64,000 nt of DNA from Hirsutella rhossiliensis (lineage: Eukaryota; Ascomycota; Sordariomycetes; Hypocreales; Ophiocordycipitaceae), in assembly GCF_020360975.1 (NCBI RefSeq), contig NW_025408675.1, positions 2,232,001 to 2,296,000 on the forward strand, given 5' to 3'. The translations under genes and the position numbers were made by a program. This document shows positions 47,148-57,476 of this stretch, in pieces; the stretch's first letter is position 1, and each line of letters starts with the position of its first letter. The notes beneath the pieces were generated by a model. That model did no database searches. It worked only from the letters and a program-made list of their open reading frames with translations, and had not been told where the DNA came from.

Positions 47148-50100
47148 ATGTCCGGTCTTGAAGTGCTTGCGGCCTTCGGGCTAGCATGCAACGTCATGCA
47201 GGTGATTGGCTTCGTCCACGAGGGGGTCCAAGTCGGCAAGACCATCTACGACACCGGGTGCCTGGACCCCAGCCTCGCCGACGCCACTGATTGCCTGGCC
47301 AAGGGCTTGGAGGATTTGAAGAGGTCGTTGGAAACGACACCGAAACCCCTCAACAGAGACGAGCAGGAGTTGCTCGACGTTGCCATGGGGAGCCTTGACA
47401 CGGCAACGGGCTTGAAGGCCGAGCTGGACAAGATCGCAGGCGTTGCGTCTAAGAGCAAGCAATCTGCTGCGCTCCGTGGGTGGTTAAGAACGATCATGGG
47501 AGGTAAGAGGAGGATCGAGAAGCTAGAAAAGGCGATGCGCTCTCGACGGGAGGTTCTCGAAAGCCGGCTCCTGCTTCGAGTTTGGCAAGCATCCGCGCTC
47601 TTACCACTGGGCGATGTTAGTGTGCTAACTTGGTGCACAGTAACAAGAGCGACGCTATTCTTATCCAGCAGCAAAATGACTTTGACGAGCTAGATACGAT
47701 TCTGCGAGGCTTCGTCCAAGCCTGTGGCCGTGGGCAGACCTCGCTCGACAAGCTCATCCGAAACGAGTCGACGTCAGTCAAAGCGCACATCCGCAGCGAG
47801 ACGGCTCACCTACAGCACTCTTTGAATACCAGCATCGTCGCCGAGTCCGGCAGAGTTCAGGGCCATGTCTCTTCTCGCTTAGAGGAATTAACGCTAAGGG
47901 AAACCGAAAAACAGGAGCATGAAAGACTGCTGGGGAGTCTGCGATACGAAACCATGAATGAACGTCGAAACCAGATCCAGAGTTGTCACCAAGGCACTTT
48001 TCAGTGGATCTTCCACTCGAGGAAAGACGACGACCGCGAGGTGGGTGTTGGGTACATATTCACACATTCATTAATTACGTGTGTTGCTGAATTCTTCTAC
48101 AGTTCGCGTCCCGTGAGAGTCAAGATGGTGGTGAGGTATGAGACTTCGTCGTATGCTCTTTTACCTCGCGCAACTTTGAAGGCTAAGTCGACTAAAGTCC
48201 ACGTCTCTACCGCTGCCGGAAATTACCTGGCATGACTTTCTCGGATGGCTGCGTTCGGACGGAAAACAGCCATATTGGATCAGTGGAAAGGCTGGTTCTG
48301 GGAAAAGTACGCTGATGAAGTTTCTGATTGAGCATCCACAAACAAGGGCCACTCTGGATGCCTCAAACCCAAACACCATCGTCTTATCCCACTTCCTCTG
48401 GGCTGTTGGACAGCCGCTCGAGAAGAACATCAAGGGCATCCTTTGCTCCTTGCTTCGTCAGCTCCTGTTAAAGGATCCTATGTTTTCCAGTCGAATCTTG
48501 GAGAGGTTCCAGGATACAAGACACAAGAGAGCCCCCAGCGATTGGTCCAGCGAGGAACTCACAGTCGTTACCATCGATGCGTTCTCAACCCACTCACGGC
48601 ACTTTTGCATTTTCCTCGACGGCCTTGACGAGGTTGATCCTCGAGACGGCCAAGCGGCACTGGTCGGGCTCATCGACAAGTTGTGTGCCAATCCGCAACT
48701 CCGAATGTGTCTCTCGAGTCGGCCGGAGCCTGCACTCCAGAAGCGTTTTGGAAATTGCCCCAGGCTTCGAGTGCAGGATTTGACGCGGAACGACATTTGC
48801 CGCTACGCCAAAGACGTACTTGCGGAGCTTCTCATTGACGAGAAAGGCTCATCCAAAGACCTTGTTCGCACTGTCTATGACAAGGCCAATGGCGTTTTCT
48901 TATGGGCAGCCCTAGCTCTCCGAAGCATACAAACTGGGTTGTCCAATGATGATGATATAGCCGAGCTTACACGGCGTCTGGAATCCCTGCCGGATGATTT
49001 GAATGCGCTTTACCAAGACATGTGGCGGCGTCTCAACGATAGCGAGTCCATTTACAAGACCGAGGCTGCCCAGTACTTCAATCTTATGTTGGGTTATATG
49101 GAAAACCAAGCCATTTTTGGGAGATGAGTCTTGGCCTTTTGACCTTGGCATTTAATCCATCGCTGGCTGCGGTCGTTCTGGGGGAGGGAACCACATCTTC
49201 TCCGGGAGACTTCGTCGGAGCTTGCCAAAGAACTTCAAGTCGTCTCAAAACACGGTGTGCTGGCCTCTTGGAAGTCTCCGAAGCCGGACTGGTTACCTTC
49301 ATCCATCGTTCAGCGCAGGAGTTTTTGACAGGCACGCCTGAGGGACAGCGTATACGTCAATCCGATCAGCTGTCCAGCGAAAGGCGCCTCTTGGATCTCT
49401 TTCGAGGCCATCTTGGCTGCATAAAGATGTTTAAATGCTCGGAAAATCAAACTTACGCGCCTTACTGCATCACTGACGGAGTGGTCACCAGTGCGTTCAG
49501 AACACTCTGGACCGTTTATAACTATCTCGTGGTTGAAGGAACGCTTTCCGCAGAAAGTGTGGTCGAATACATTCGTCCTTCCAAGGCCTTGTATGAGACA
49601 GGCCGATGGGACTTTTATCCTAGTGCTATTGCTCGACCAGACTTTCTAGGCCTTGCAGCTTACATAGGCTTCCTGGATCAAGTTTCTGCCGAAATTGAAC
49701 GGCTCGTCTCGGAAGCCCCGGACGGCATGAGAGTTTCAGGCAGCTACAGGAATTACCTTGTAGGAGCTGCATGTTCAGGTGTCTTATGTGCGGGCGGCTT
49801 TCCCGATTACGGGCTGGGGTTCCTACGTGCGGTTCTCAACAGACCGGTAGCGCCATGCATTGGTCACACCCACATCAACATGGGCCCAGTAATGGCCAAA
49901 GCGTTCCCCTATTACATATCCTCCGACCCTCTCACGGATTTTATTGACAAGGCATGTCACTCAAGCAGCGCATTATCAGATCCGAGTGTCCTTGATGTTC
50001 TGGTGGAGCTCCTTGATGCGGGATATAACCTGGCCAGCCGTACGATCATCATATTCCGCAGGATGCAGGCTCGGTCCAATAGGTTTTATAGCAAGCATCA

Positions 50101-50599
50101 CTGGATTCGCGAATGCTGGCCAGAAGCAGATATTCAAGAGACTCTGGTCTTCGAGGTTACTCGTTCACTCTTCCTTCAGCTTTACCTGCGGGTGGCGAAG
50201 TGGCAAAAGCGAACGCCACCGCCCGCTCTCCCTTCCGTTATTTCTTCAGCGGTTGGGGGTCCAAATGCACCGATGCTTGCAAGTCTTCTTGCAATCATTC
50301 CACCCTGTTCCCCAGATGAGACTTGGGCAGATGAGACGGAGGTTTTGATCCCTTCCACAGAAGACAACATCGATTTTATGTTGAACTGCCTTGATACTCG
50401 TTTTTTCGTCGATAGATGGCCGGAACTTGCACTTCCCGACCCCCCACACCGGCTCCAGCAGATATCAGACCGAGCACGCCGTGCCACGCTCCATGAACTA
50501 GAGCAGTCCTTAGTCCAAGCTGGGCACTTTACATCATACGAGGATGGGCTGAGGAACTGGCCGCCAAGACCCTATTCACCGGAGGGCAAATACGATTAG
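47148..50599 (+). CDS. NACHT STAND receptor (NLR-like), one apparent frame break
   Basis: Fungal NLR-type signal-transducing NTPase. A workable model has exons 47148-47579, 47648-48040, 48103-48135 and 48198 onward, all GT-AG. The N-terminal segment (MSGLEVLAAFGLACNVMQVI...) is a hydrophobic helical domain of the HeLo-like/fungal STAND N-terminal kind. A linker QIQSCHQGTFQWIF, typical of these proteins, leads to NACHT Walker A SGKAGSGKSTLMKF (~48280-48315), Walker B FCIFLDGLDEVD (~48604-48640) and SSRPEPALQKRF. The winged-helix-type part follows with RLESLPDDLNALYQDMWRRL. Near 49110-49127 (TTTTTGGGAG) the frame changes: one frame ends, and the continuation (SLGLLTLAFNPSLAAVV, FIHRSAQEFL) runs in another to 50599. 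The homopolymer could mean a sequencing error or a real indel. No C-terminal ankyrin/WD repeats are seen. Confidence 0.85.
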
Positions 50600-51289
50600 A
50601 TTCACGTATTTAAATGGCATATTAAATCTAGCTTGCGTCCATTGCTTTGTTGTACTTAGGGGAACTTCGATTTTGGCACTGTGCGGAATACCATGACTGG
50701 CATATACACAACCATCGAGCAAAGACTGTAGACGAAGGATAAAGTGCGATTGGAGAGGATGCCCAATAACTATGCCCGATCGGCTCGCCCAGGCGAAGTT
50801 GTGAGCAGTGTCAAGACTGAGATTGCACTTCCTGAGTGTCTCGTTTTTAACAACTTACATAGCGAAGTTATAGACTTTACGCCGACGCTTACGAATTGGA
50901 GACGATTTAGTCGGGCGATTTCCACTGCAGTTATTGCTCGATGACACACACTCGCGAGGCTCTGTTTTCTGCGAATTTCAGACCCGTTTTTGAAGGTCTG
51001 AGGATCGAACAATACCAGCTTACACACGACCTCTCAGGAGTATCTTGCGGGCGCAGTATTTTGACGGAGATGCAAGGGCAAAGATCACAAACAACTCAAA
51101 TATTTTGGTTCTTCTACCCTGTGACTTCAGTTGCCCAGAAGCTATCCGTTCCTTCTCTCAATTCGCGATATCCATCATTCATGTTGTTCGGCTGTTATCT
51201 ACCCTTGTTGATTAGATTATTCCCATATTGAACTGCTCCCAACTTCCTCCCGCAATCTCGATTCCTATACCCCATCTTCTCCGACCGAC
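50600..51289. other. Intergenic between convergent NACHT and lipase genes
   Basis: Terminator region of both genes. Short frames at 50744-51231 have no features. No other signal seen. Confidence 0.5.
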
Positions 51290-53762
51290 CTAGCTATTCA
51301 ACTCATGAGAAGCACTGCTTGCAGATAGCCCCCATGTTTTCTCTATTTGGAAATTCACCAACTGATCTTCTCGCTTGCCGCATTGGGGTCCACCGGGAAA
51401 AATCTTTTCGGGAAATATATCTATCGTGAGAATAATGCGTTCATCCTTGGCCAGATTGCCTGACTGGCAGCTCTTGCGGAATTCCTCGACAGATCCTTGC
51501 AGGTGAAAGAATTCTCTGACGCAAGGAGAGTTGGAAAGCTTCTCCCTGCACCGTTGGAACTCCATGTTGCCATCGCGTTCTGCCCACATTGATTCGTCTA
51601 GGAGAACGCACTGTTCGCAGATAGGTCCATAGTGGTCCTTTCTTGTAAGCTTCATCGCCAATACCCCGTCGAGGTAGTTTCCGAACTCGCCACACTTGGG
51701 TCCTTTCGGGAAGACATCGTTTCGATAAAAGCCAACTCCAACATTTAGATATTCCTTTTTGCGCAAATTACCGTCTCGGCAACTTTTTCGGATTTCGTCG
51801 CTGGATCCTTGCAAGTAGAAAAGTTCTCTGACGCATGCGTTGTCGGGAAACACCCTTTTACATTGTTTGAAGTTTTTGTCGCCGTCTCGTTCTGCCCAGA
51901 TCGGCTTACCAACTGGCTGCGGCATCTCATGTGGACGGTTGGAGCTGGTGTCAGGCCTGGAAACGTCTAGTTGAGGTTCCTCTCTCGTGGAGTCCAAGTC
52001 GGTGGCAGACTCAATGGACGTCCGCTCTGGAAGCTCATTGACCTCAACAGAATCCGAGCATTTCCTGACTACTGCTCGTTCATATGTGCTCTCGTTGTCC
52101 ACCAGAATCTCTTCGTCGAGGATTTCTGCACAATCATTACTTTGTAGTCTTCTGAAAACAGCGTCTTGCTTTGCCATAGCGCGGTCCTTGTTGATGTTGT
52201 CTTTCCACCCGTCAGGGATATCGAATGTTTCTTCTCGCCTTCTCAGAGGGAGTGTCGGCTTGCAGGCATCAATCTTTCTGAAATAGTGGAAATGGGCCGG
52301 GAGGCCAAGACCTGATGTGCTAAGCTGGCAGTCGTGGTTCTTAATTCCTGTGCAGTTGAAGATTTGGCTTTTGCCATATTTGGTTTCCTTCGAACCCGCA
52401 CTAATCCAGAACTCAGGAGATGTGTGAGCATAGCCCATAAAGATTGGCGGTACAAGGGCTATCGTGTCTGCATCATGCGTGACGCGATACGTCGTGCCAT
52501 TGAGCCTCGATGAGGCAAAGTTAGCAAACGGGATGTTGCCGGCGCGTGGGGCGCCGTAGGTGTACGCTTCCACGGGTAAGCCGCGATAACGAAGGTGGGC
52601 AGCGGCAATCGTCGCTGCCGCACCGCCGAGGGAATGACCGGTGACAACCACGGGGTACTTGTGCTCTCTGTGAAGGGACTGGAGGATGGCCGTGACCTTG
52701 TCCGAGACTCCCCCCCAGGCCTTGGCAAAGCCTGTGTGAACTCTGCACCCCGGAACATATTCGCAGTCGGTGAAGAAGAATCGGACGTCATATACCCAGT
52801 TTGGCAGACTCCAAGACCCCCGAATGGATAGGACGATTTCTTTTCGTTCGTGGTCGACGGCGATGTAACCGTTGAGGGCGCCAGGCCAGCCACTTGTATG
52901 GCAAGGTCAGTTATCAGCGTCCGCCATGCACAGTTGTGAGAACAGGAGTACATACCTAAATGTGTGATTCAAAATCACTCTATTTTCCTTGACCGTCGGA
53001 CAATTTCCGTCACATTCAACCATCTGCCCGGGCTCTTTCTTGGAGTTGCAGTATGCGGCGGCCGAATGCTGGGCATAAAAGTCAAAATTTGCCGGTAGTT
53101 TACTTCCGTCATTGTCCTGTTGAAGTTCTGTTAGGATCGAGGAAGTATAGGCAGTAGAAGTTTTACACACCTGTTCTAAACTAGACTTTGTATTCGGACC
53201 GGAACACAAGTGGTCGGGGTTCACGACACTGGCGTCATTCCGGCGTTCAAAAAGCGTGAACTTGGCGTTTGCGTTGTTCTTTAACAATTCCTCGGGCTCA
53301 TTGCTTGATCTTTTTCTGGCACATGCTATCGAGAGGTTACACTTGGTTTCGCAATAGCCGGACTCCCTCGTATGAAGGCGACATTCGGATTTAGTGTTTG
53401 GCCAGTCCACATCTTCGTTGGCACAGGGCCTAGTCCAGTTACAGACTTTTTGGAACGCGTCTACGTAGCCGCGTGGGGGGTCGAAAAATATCGTGATTGG
53501 CTTCAGCCCGCAATTCACGGCAGCGGTCCAGTTCAAGTCTGTGCCATCGCCAGCAGTAAGATTGAGAAGTGCCTAATAAGCGTTAGATGATGTCGTCATC
53601 GACTTTGAGCAACAGGCTAACCCGACTTACAGGGCCAAGGAAAGGGTTCTTGTTATGAAAGTCTTGGATGAGTGGGTTGAGATCCCAAGCTGATGCTAAA
53701 GGAGCCTACGGCAATATGCCCGCGAGGAGGACTTGGAATCCCGTTACCTTGAAGGTATCCAT
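51290..53762 (-). CDS. Secreted class 3 lipase-like protein with duplicated cysteine tail; stop codon inside signal peptide
   Basis: Exons 53762-53631, 53572-53171, 53116-52956 and 52892-51290 splice in frame (about 765 codons). Mid-protein is the lipase: FDFYAQHSAAAYC, IVLSIRGSWSLPNWVYDVRF, nucleophile elbow VVTGHSLGGAAAT, acid THDADTIALVPP and base PAHFHYF, a complete Ser-Asp-His set. The N-terminal part has eight or more cysteines. The C-terminal part contains two related ~85-residue units (PIWAERDGDKNFKQCKRVFP and SMWAERDGNMEFQRCREKLS), each with CVRE(L/F)F(Y/H)LQGS and a closing GP(K/Q)CG. Codon 19 is TAG (53708-53706), inside an otherwise perfect signal peptide (MDTFKVTGFQVLLAGILP, stop, APLASA). 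A 42-nt GT-AG excision would restore the frame but delete the hydrophobic core. It may be recently inactivated or start internally without secretion. Confidence 0.8.
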
Positions 53763-56291
53763 GGAACCGATTATTCTATGAAGACGAAGTTTAGAGCTCA
53801 CATATGAACGTGCTTGTTGGTATAGAGGGCACAGGCTAGGCTTTATGCTTGGCGTTGAAGAGCGTAGTCATTGCGCGATTTGCGGTGATCTTGCAGTAAA
53901 GAGGCAGTAGCTTGTCAGTTGATGTCACTTTCAACTGCTGGCCACGAAAGGTCTGAAGTGAGTCCTGTTAGCCCTAATGCTGGAAAGGACCGAATATCGC
54001 ATGGTCGGTATTACTTCAGTATCCACATATGGACAGACGAGCCACACCATGAATACCGGCTTTATCTGCACCAGACTTTACGAATCGGCAGATGGAGCTA
54101 TAACCTGTCAAGGAACTGTACAGAGAATTTTTTTATATATATCATTACTCGCATGCAGCCTCTAGGGCCATGGCGAGGCTAATAGGGGCCTAGGCCCCTA
54201 TTAACAGTCCTAGCTAGCTATAGAGCCCGGGGGCTTGCAACCAATTAGGGAAAGGGTAGCTATAAAGGCAAAGACAAAGGAAGGCGCGGTCATTGGTGCA
54301 GTTCACTCTCATTCCAACCTCATCCCACTCTTTTCCAAGAGATGGTCCAGTAGCTAAGAGAGAGTACTCCTGAGAGATGAAGTAGCTAATAAGACCTTGT
54401 TCTACGGTCGAATAAGCGTTTATGTTGTTAGGTCAATGCGGTGGTGCTCTACGTTCCGCAGTTGTCCGAATGGTCGCCGGGTAGCGGCTGATTCATGCAT
54501 GGGCACTATTGAGTTAAGATTGGCCAAATACTAATCTTGAAGCCGTTCCCGAAATAGGCTTCTCTCCGTGGCATATTGCGGCGTCGGTCCGAGATCGTTT
54601 GTTCAAGCTGAAGACATGTGTGGGGACGTGGTGGCTACAGAGTACAATAAGAGCTGAACTGGTCCTTCCAGATTTTCCCTTTGCATAAAGTAGAAAATAA
54701 TTTTAAAAACTCCGCCCGTTTTCTCGTATGCGTGGAGAAGCAACGGCACTCATGTCGACGATCTCATCTGATATATAGTTTAACGATCACGTTGTGTGAC
54801 GTCGCCGAGATGACCGTTGCGATCAAAGCCATGCACTACGCCTAGACTCTGCCTTTAGCTGCCGAATCTACGGCTCTTAGCTCATAAATTCCTCGGGAGG
54901 ACCGTTTGCGAAATATTGCTACTAATGTTGCAGAAGCTGGTAGTTACACCGTGGGCCTGTCAGAACATTCGTTCACTGTTGGAAATGTGTATCCTTCGGG
55001 CAGGTGGACCATGATACAGTTTCCAATTGATCGGTCTTGCTTGGGAGCCGGAGTCCATGGCGACCTCCGGTGCTCCGCCTATCGAAACGTACAGTTCTTT
55101 GGGCTCTGCTCCGCTTCAACCCTCTCCGTCACCGACCATCTCATACGAGTTGGCAAGCTATTGGAGATTGTGGCATGTGCTATCTCGTCGCTGGATGCTT
55201 TGGACATGTCACGAATCAGGTACAAATACATTAGACAATCCAGCAATGTGCCCTACGCGGCTCTCTCTCGCCGGGGGCTTTGGACCCAAGGGCCAAAAGG
55301 GAGGCACAGCTCGTAATGCTAGGTATTTCATAGCATGACGCATGCGTGATGGCTACCTGGGTTTAGCTCGAACATGTTGCAATGCTTACGAAGTTAGGTC
55401 TCCGTCGATGTGATTCAAGGACAAATGCCCACTTCTGGAAAGTGGTATTCTGCTACCGATATCCTGCAACGACGGAGCAGGGAGCCCGTGGCCAACTGTA
55501 TGAACAAGCACAAGCTAGTGATGCAGCAAGACGGAGGTACAGTAGGGCTCCAAACGTTGTCAAGTTGCTGTAGTTGTTGGCTGTCGTGCATAGCGGTGTG
55601 AATACTACTTCCCCGCACGACTGAAGTCAAACCAACAGCATCTTGTCCAGGCTGGAAGACCAAGGGCGATTCCGTTGTCGACGAGGAATAAGGATAATGT
55701 GATATTGAAAATTGCTTTCTTATTTACACGGATATTGAGTCGTAGAGACTTACAGTCTGCGCTCTTTTGAGACGATGCTGATGAAGTCACTGCCTCGGGA
55801 AGCAATGCCTTTCGTGAGGGGACTGCCGTGTGATTGTAGACAGAGGGGAGTGGGTGGATGTCATGCTGTTGGTCGCCGTGTTGCTGGCGACAATTTAATC
55901 GAACACATGTTCCGGGTTGTAAGGCCTGGTACCCGCCTTGAGCCAGCAAAAGGTCTGATTCAACCATGCCACTCATTGGCTAGCCACCGTTAGCTTGCAT
56001 CTCCTACGATCTTCAAGTTGGAAGGTCGGAGCCGGCTACAGTCAATTGTTCTATTGCAAGGGTGCGAATAAAGGCCCAGAAGACGGCAGAGCCATTCCCT
56101 TGGTGCGAGCAAAGCAACCTTATTGGCGACATTTGCCAGTTAATTACTGCTTGTCAGCCGCCACATGGTTCGACACCAGGTGGAATTGATCGATTAAGGG
56201 CATATAAGTGTCAGTGTAGCCCGACTAGAGTCCCAGTCACCGCCCCCCTACTCTACACGTAGGGAAACCATACACGTCTTGAATCAACATC
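53763..56291. other. 2.5 kb intergenic, no supported gene
   Basis: Upstream of both the lipase (minus) and the small secreted gene (plus). Frames at 54906-55338 and 55605-55976 lack domains and consistent splicing. A 22-bp perfect palindrome lies at 54181-54202. Confidence 0.45.
54181..54202. repeat. 22-bp perfect palindrome
   Basis: The sequence reads the same on both strands, centred on CCTAGG (half-site AATAGGGGCCT). It could be a binding site for a dimeric factor or a chance or transposon-end relic. Confidence 0.85.
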
Positions 56292-56706
56292 ATGAAGGTA
56301 CGTATAAGCGATGGATCTTTCAGGCCTGTCTAACAAGCTAACTAATGGCTAGGCTTCTCTTCCCACTCTGGTCCTCGTGCTCAATGCCGGCTGCTTCCTG
56401 GCAGCCCCAGCTGAGCCGCCGCCAACCTCGCCGAACCATTCCTACCTGGAAAGGCGTAGGTGGCATCACCTCGGTTGCAATTCGTCATACTATGGGCAAT
56501 GTTCCAGGTCGTCACGATGCGACTCTGATGGACTGGTTATTCCTCGACACTCCGTATGCGCGGTACAATGCTGGTGCGACTATGTCGGTCCCTGCCGTCC
56601 ACTTTGTTCGGCGGGGGGCAGCGGCGACAAATCAGAGGGCAGCGACGACCAGTCGGAAAATACAGAAGATGCTGAAGTGAACCAGGTTGCAAAGGAACAT
56701 GAATAA
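56292..56706 (+). CDS. Small secreted cysteine-rich protein (effector-like)
   Basis: Exon 1 is only six bases (ATG AAG, 56292-56297), followed by a 55-nt intron (GTACGT...CTAACTAATGGCTAG) and exon 2 at 56353-56706, giving 119 residues. The product starts with a signal peptide (MKASLPTLVLVLNAGCFLAA). A tribasic ERRR lies near residue 33, a possible Kex2-type cut. After it eight cysteines follow in a compact region (GCNSSYYGQC, SRCDS, SVCAVQCWCDYVGPCRPLC), suggesting four disulfides. The tail is acidic, Ser/Glu/Asp-rich. The start was chosen because the tiny first exon joins the signal peptide in frame with good splice sites. No family recognised; such proteins are often effectors or antimicrobials. 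The frame continues past the stop with protein-like sequence. Confidence 0.72.
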
Positions 56707-56858
56707 TGCCCTGGCCACGGTCAAGGACTTGAGTACCAGAAGGACACAAAGTGGTATGACGTGGTTATGCCTTGGAGGTGGGAACAGTACCAAAGGCAGA
56801 CACGTGGTACCAAAATTTCATTCAAAATGTCCACATTGCATCACCTTGAGAGCCTCAA

Positions 56859-57035
56859 TTATTCCTCGCCTGTCTCTTTGCAGTCTAACTCTTCCTGTGT
56901 ACACATGGCTCTGATGACGGCCTTGGCTTCTTCGCACTCGTCGCCATTATTAACTCGAGTCCAAAGGACATCATGTAATTCAGGGACGTTCCGGACAATT
57001 TTGGATATAGACGAGTTCCTCCTGGGTGAAGCTGT
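56859..57035 (-). other. Coding-like fragment, possible lost exon
   Basis: The minus strand gives about 58 codons with even, charged composition (ISKIVRNVPELHDVLWTRVN, then GDECEEAKAVIRAMC) ending at TAA 56861-56859, with no ATG in frame. The antisense frame is Ser/Leu-rich and looks like its shadow. It may be the last exon of a gene lost between the cysteine-rich protein and the PAD gene. Confidence 0.35.
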
Positions 57036-57476
57036 AGTCGTTCATGTTGCCCTCTAAATCGCCTCGTCACTTTACAGGCACATCTCTCTAGTTGCCATGT
57101 ACCAGGGGACCAGGAGCCCAGGAACTCAAGACCGATTTCTCGCGGCATTGTGTCTTTTTCGGCCTTCAAAACTCGTCTCAACCGACTCGCAGATGCAATA
57201 TACTAACCATCGAGCCCGAAAAGCGAGATGGGGGTGAAAACCGTAAACACCCCCAGTCGCCGCCCTGCCGTCGTCAGTACGTTTAATATGGAAAGTGCTC
57301 TGACTGACCGTGTATCACTCCTGGTACAGCAGGATGCCTCTCCTCAGCTTCTCGATATCCTTCCATATAGCTTCTCGATTCTTCTTGGCTTCTACAGATT
57401 TCTCGGCTAGCCATTCATTTCTCCCATACACAACTGCACACTCGTATTGTAAGAGCAGCAAGATTCTTTTGCATAT

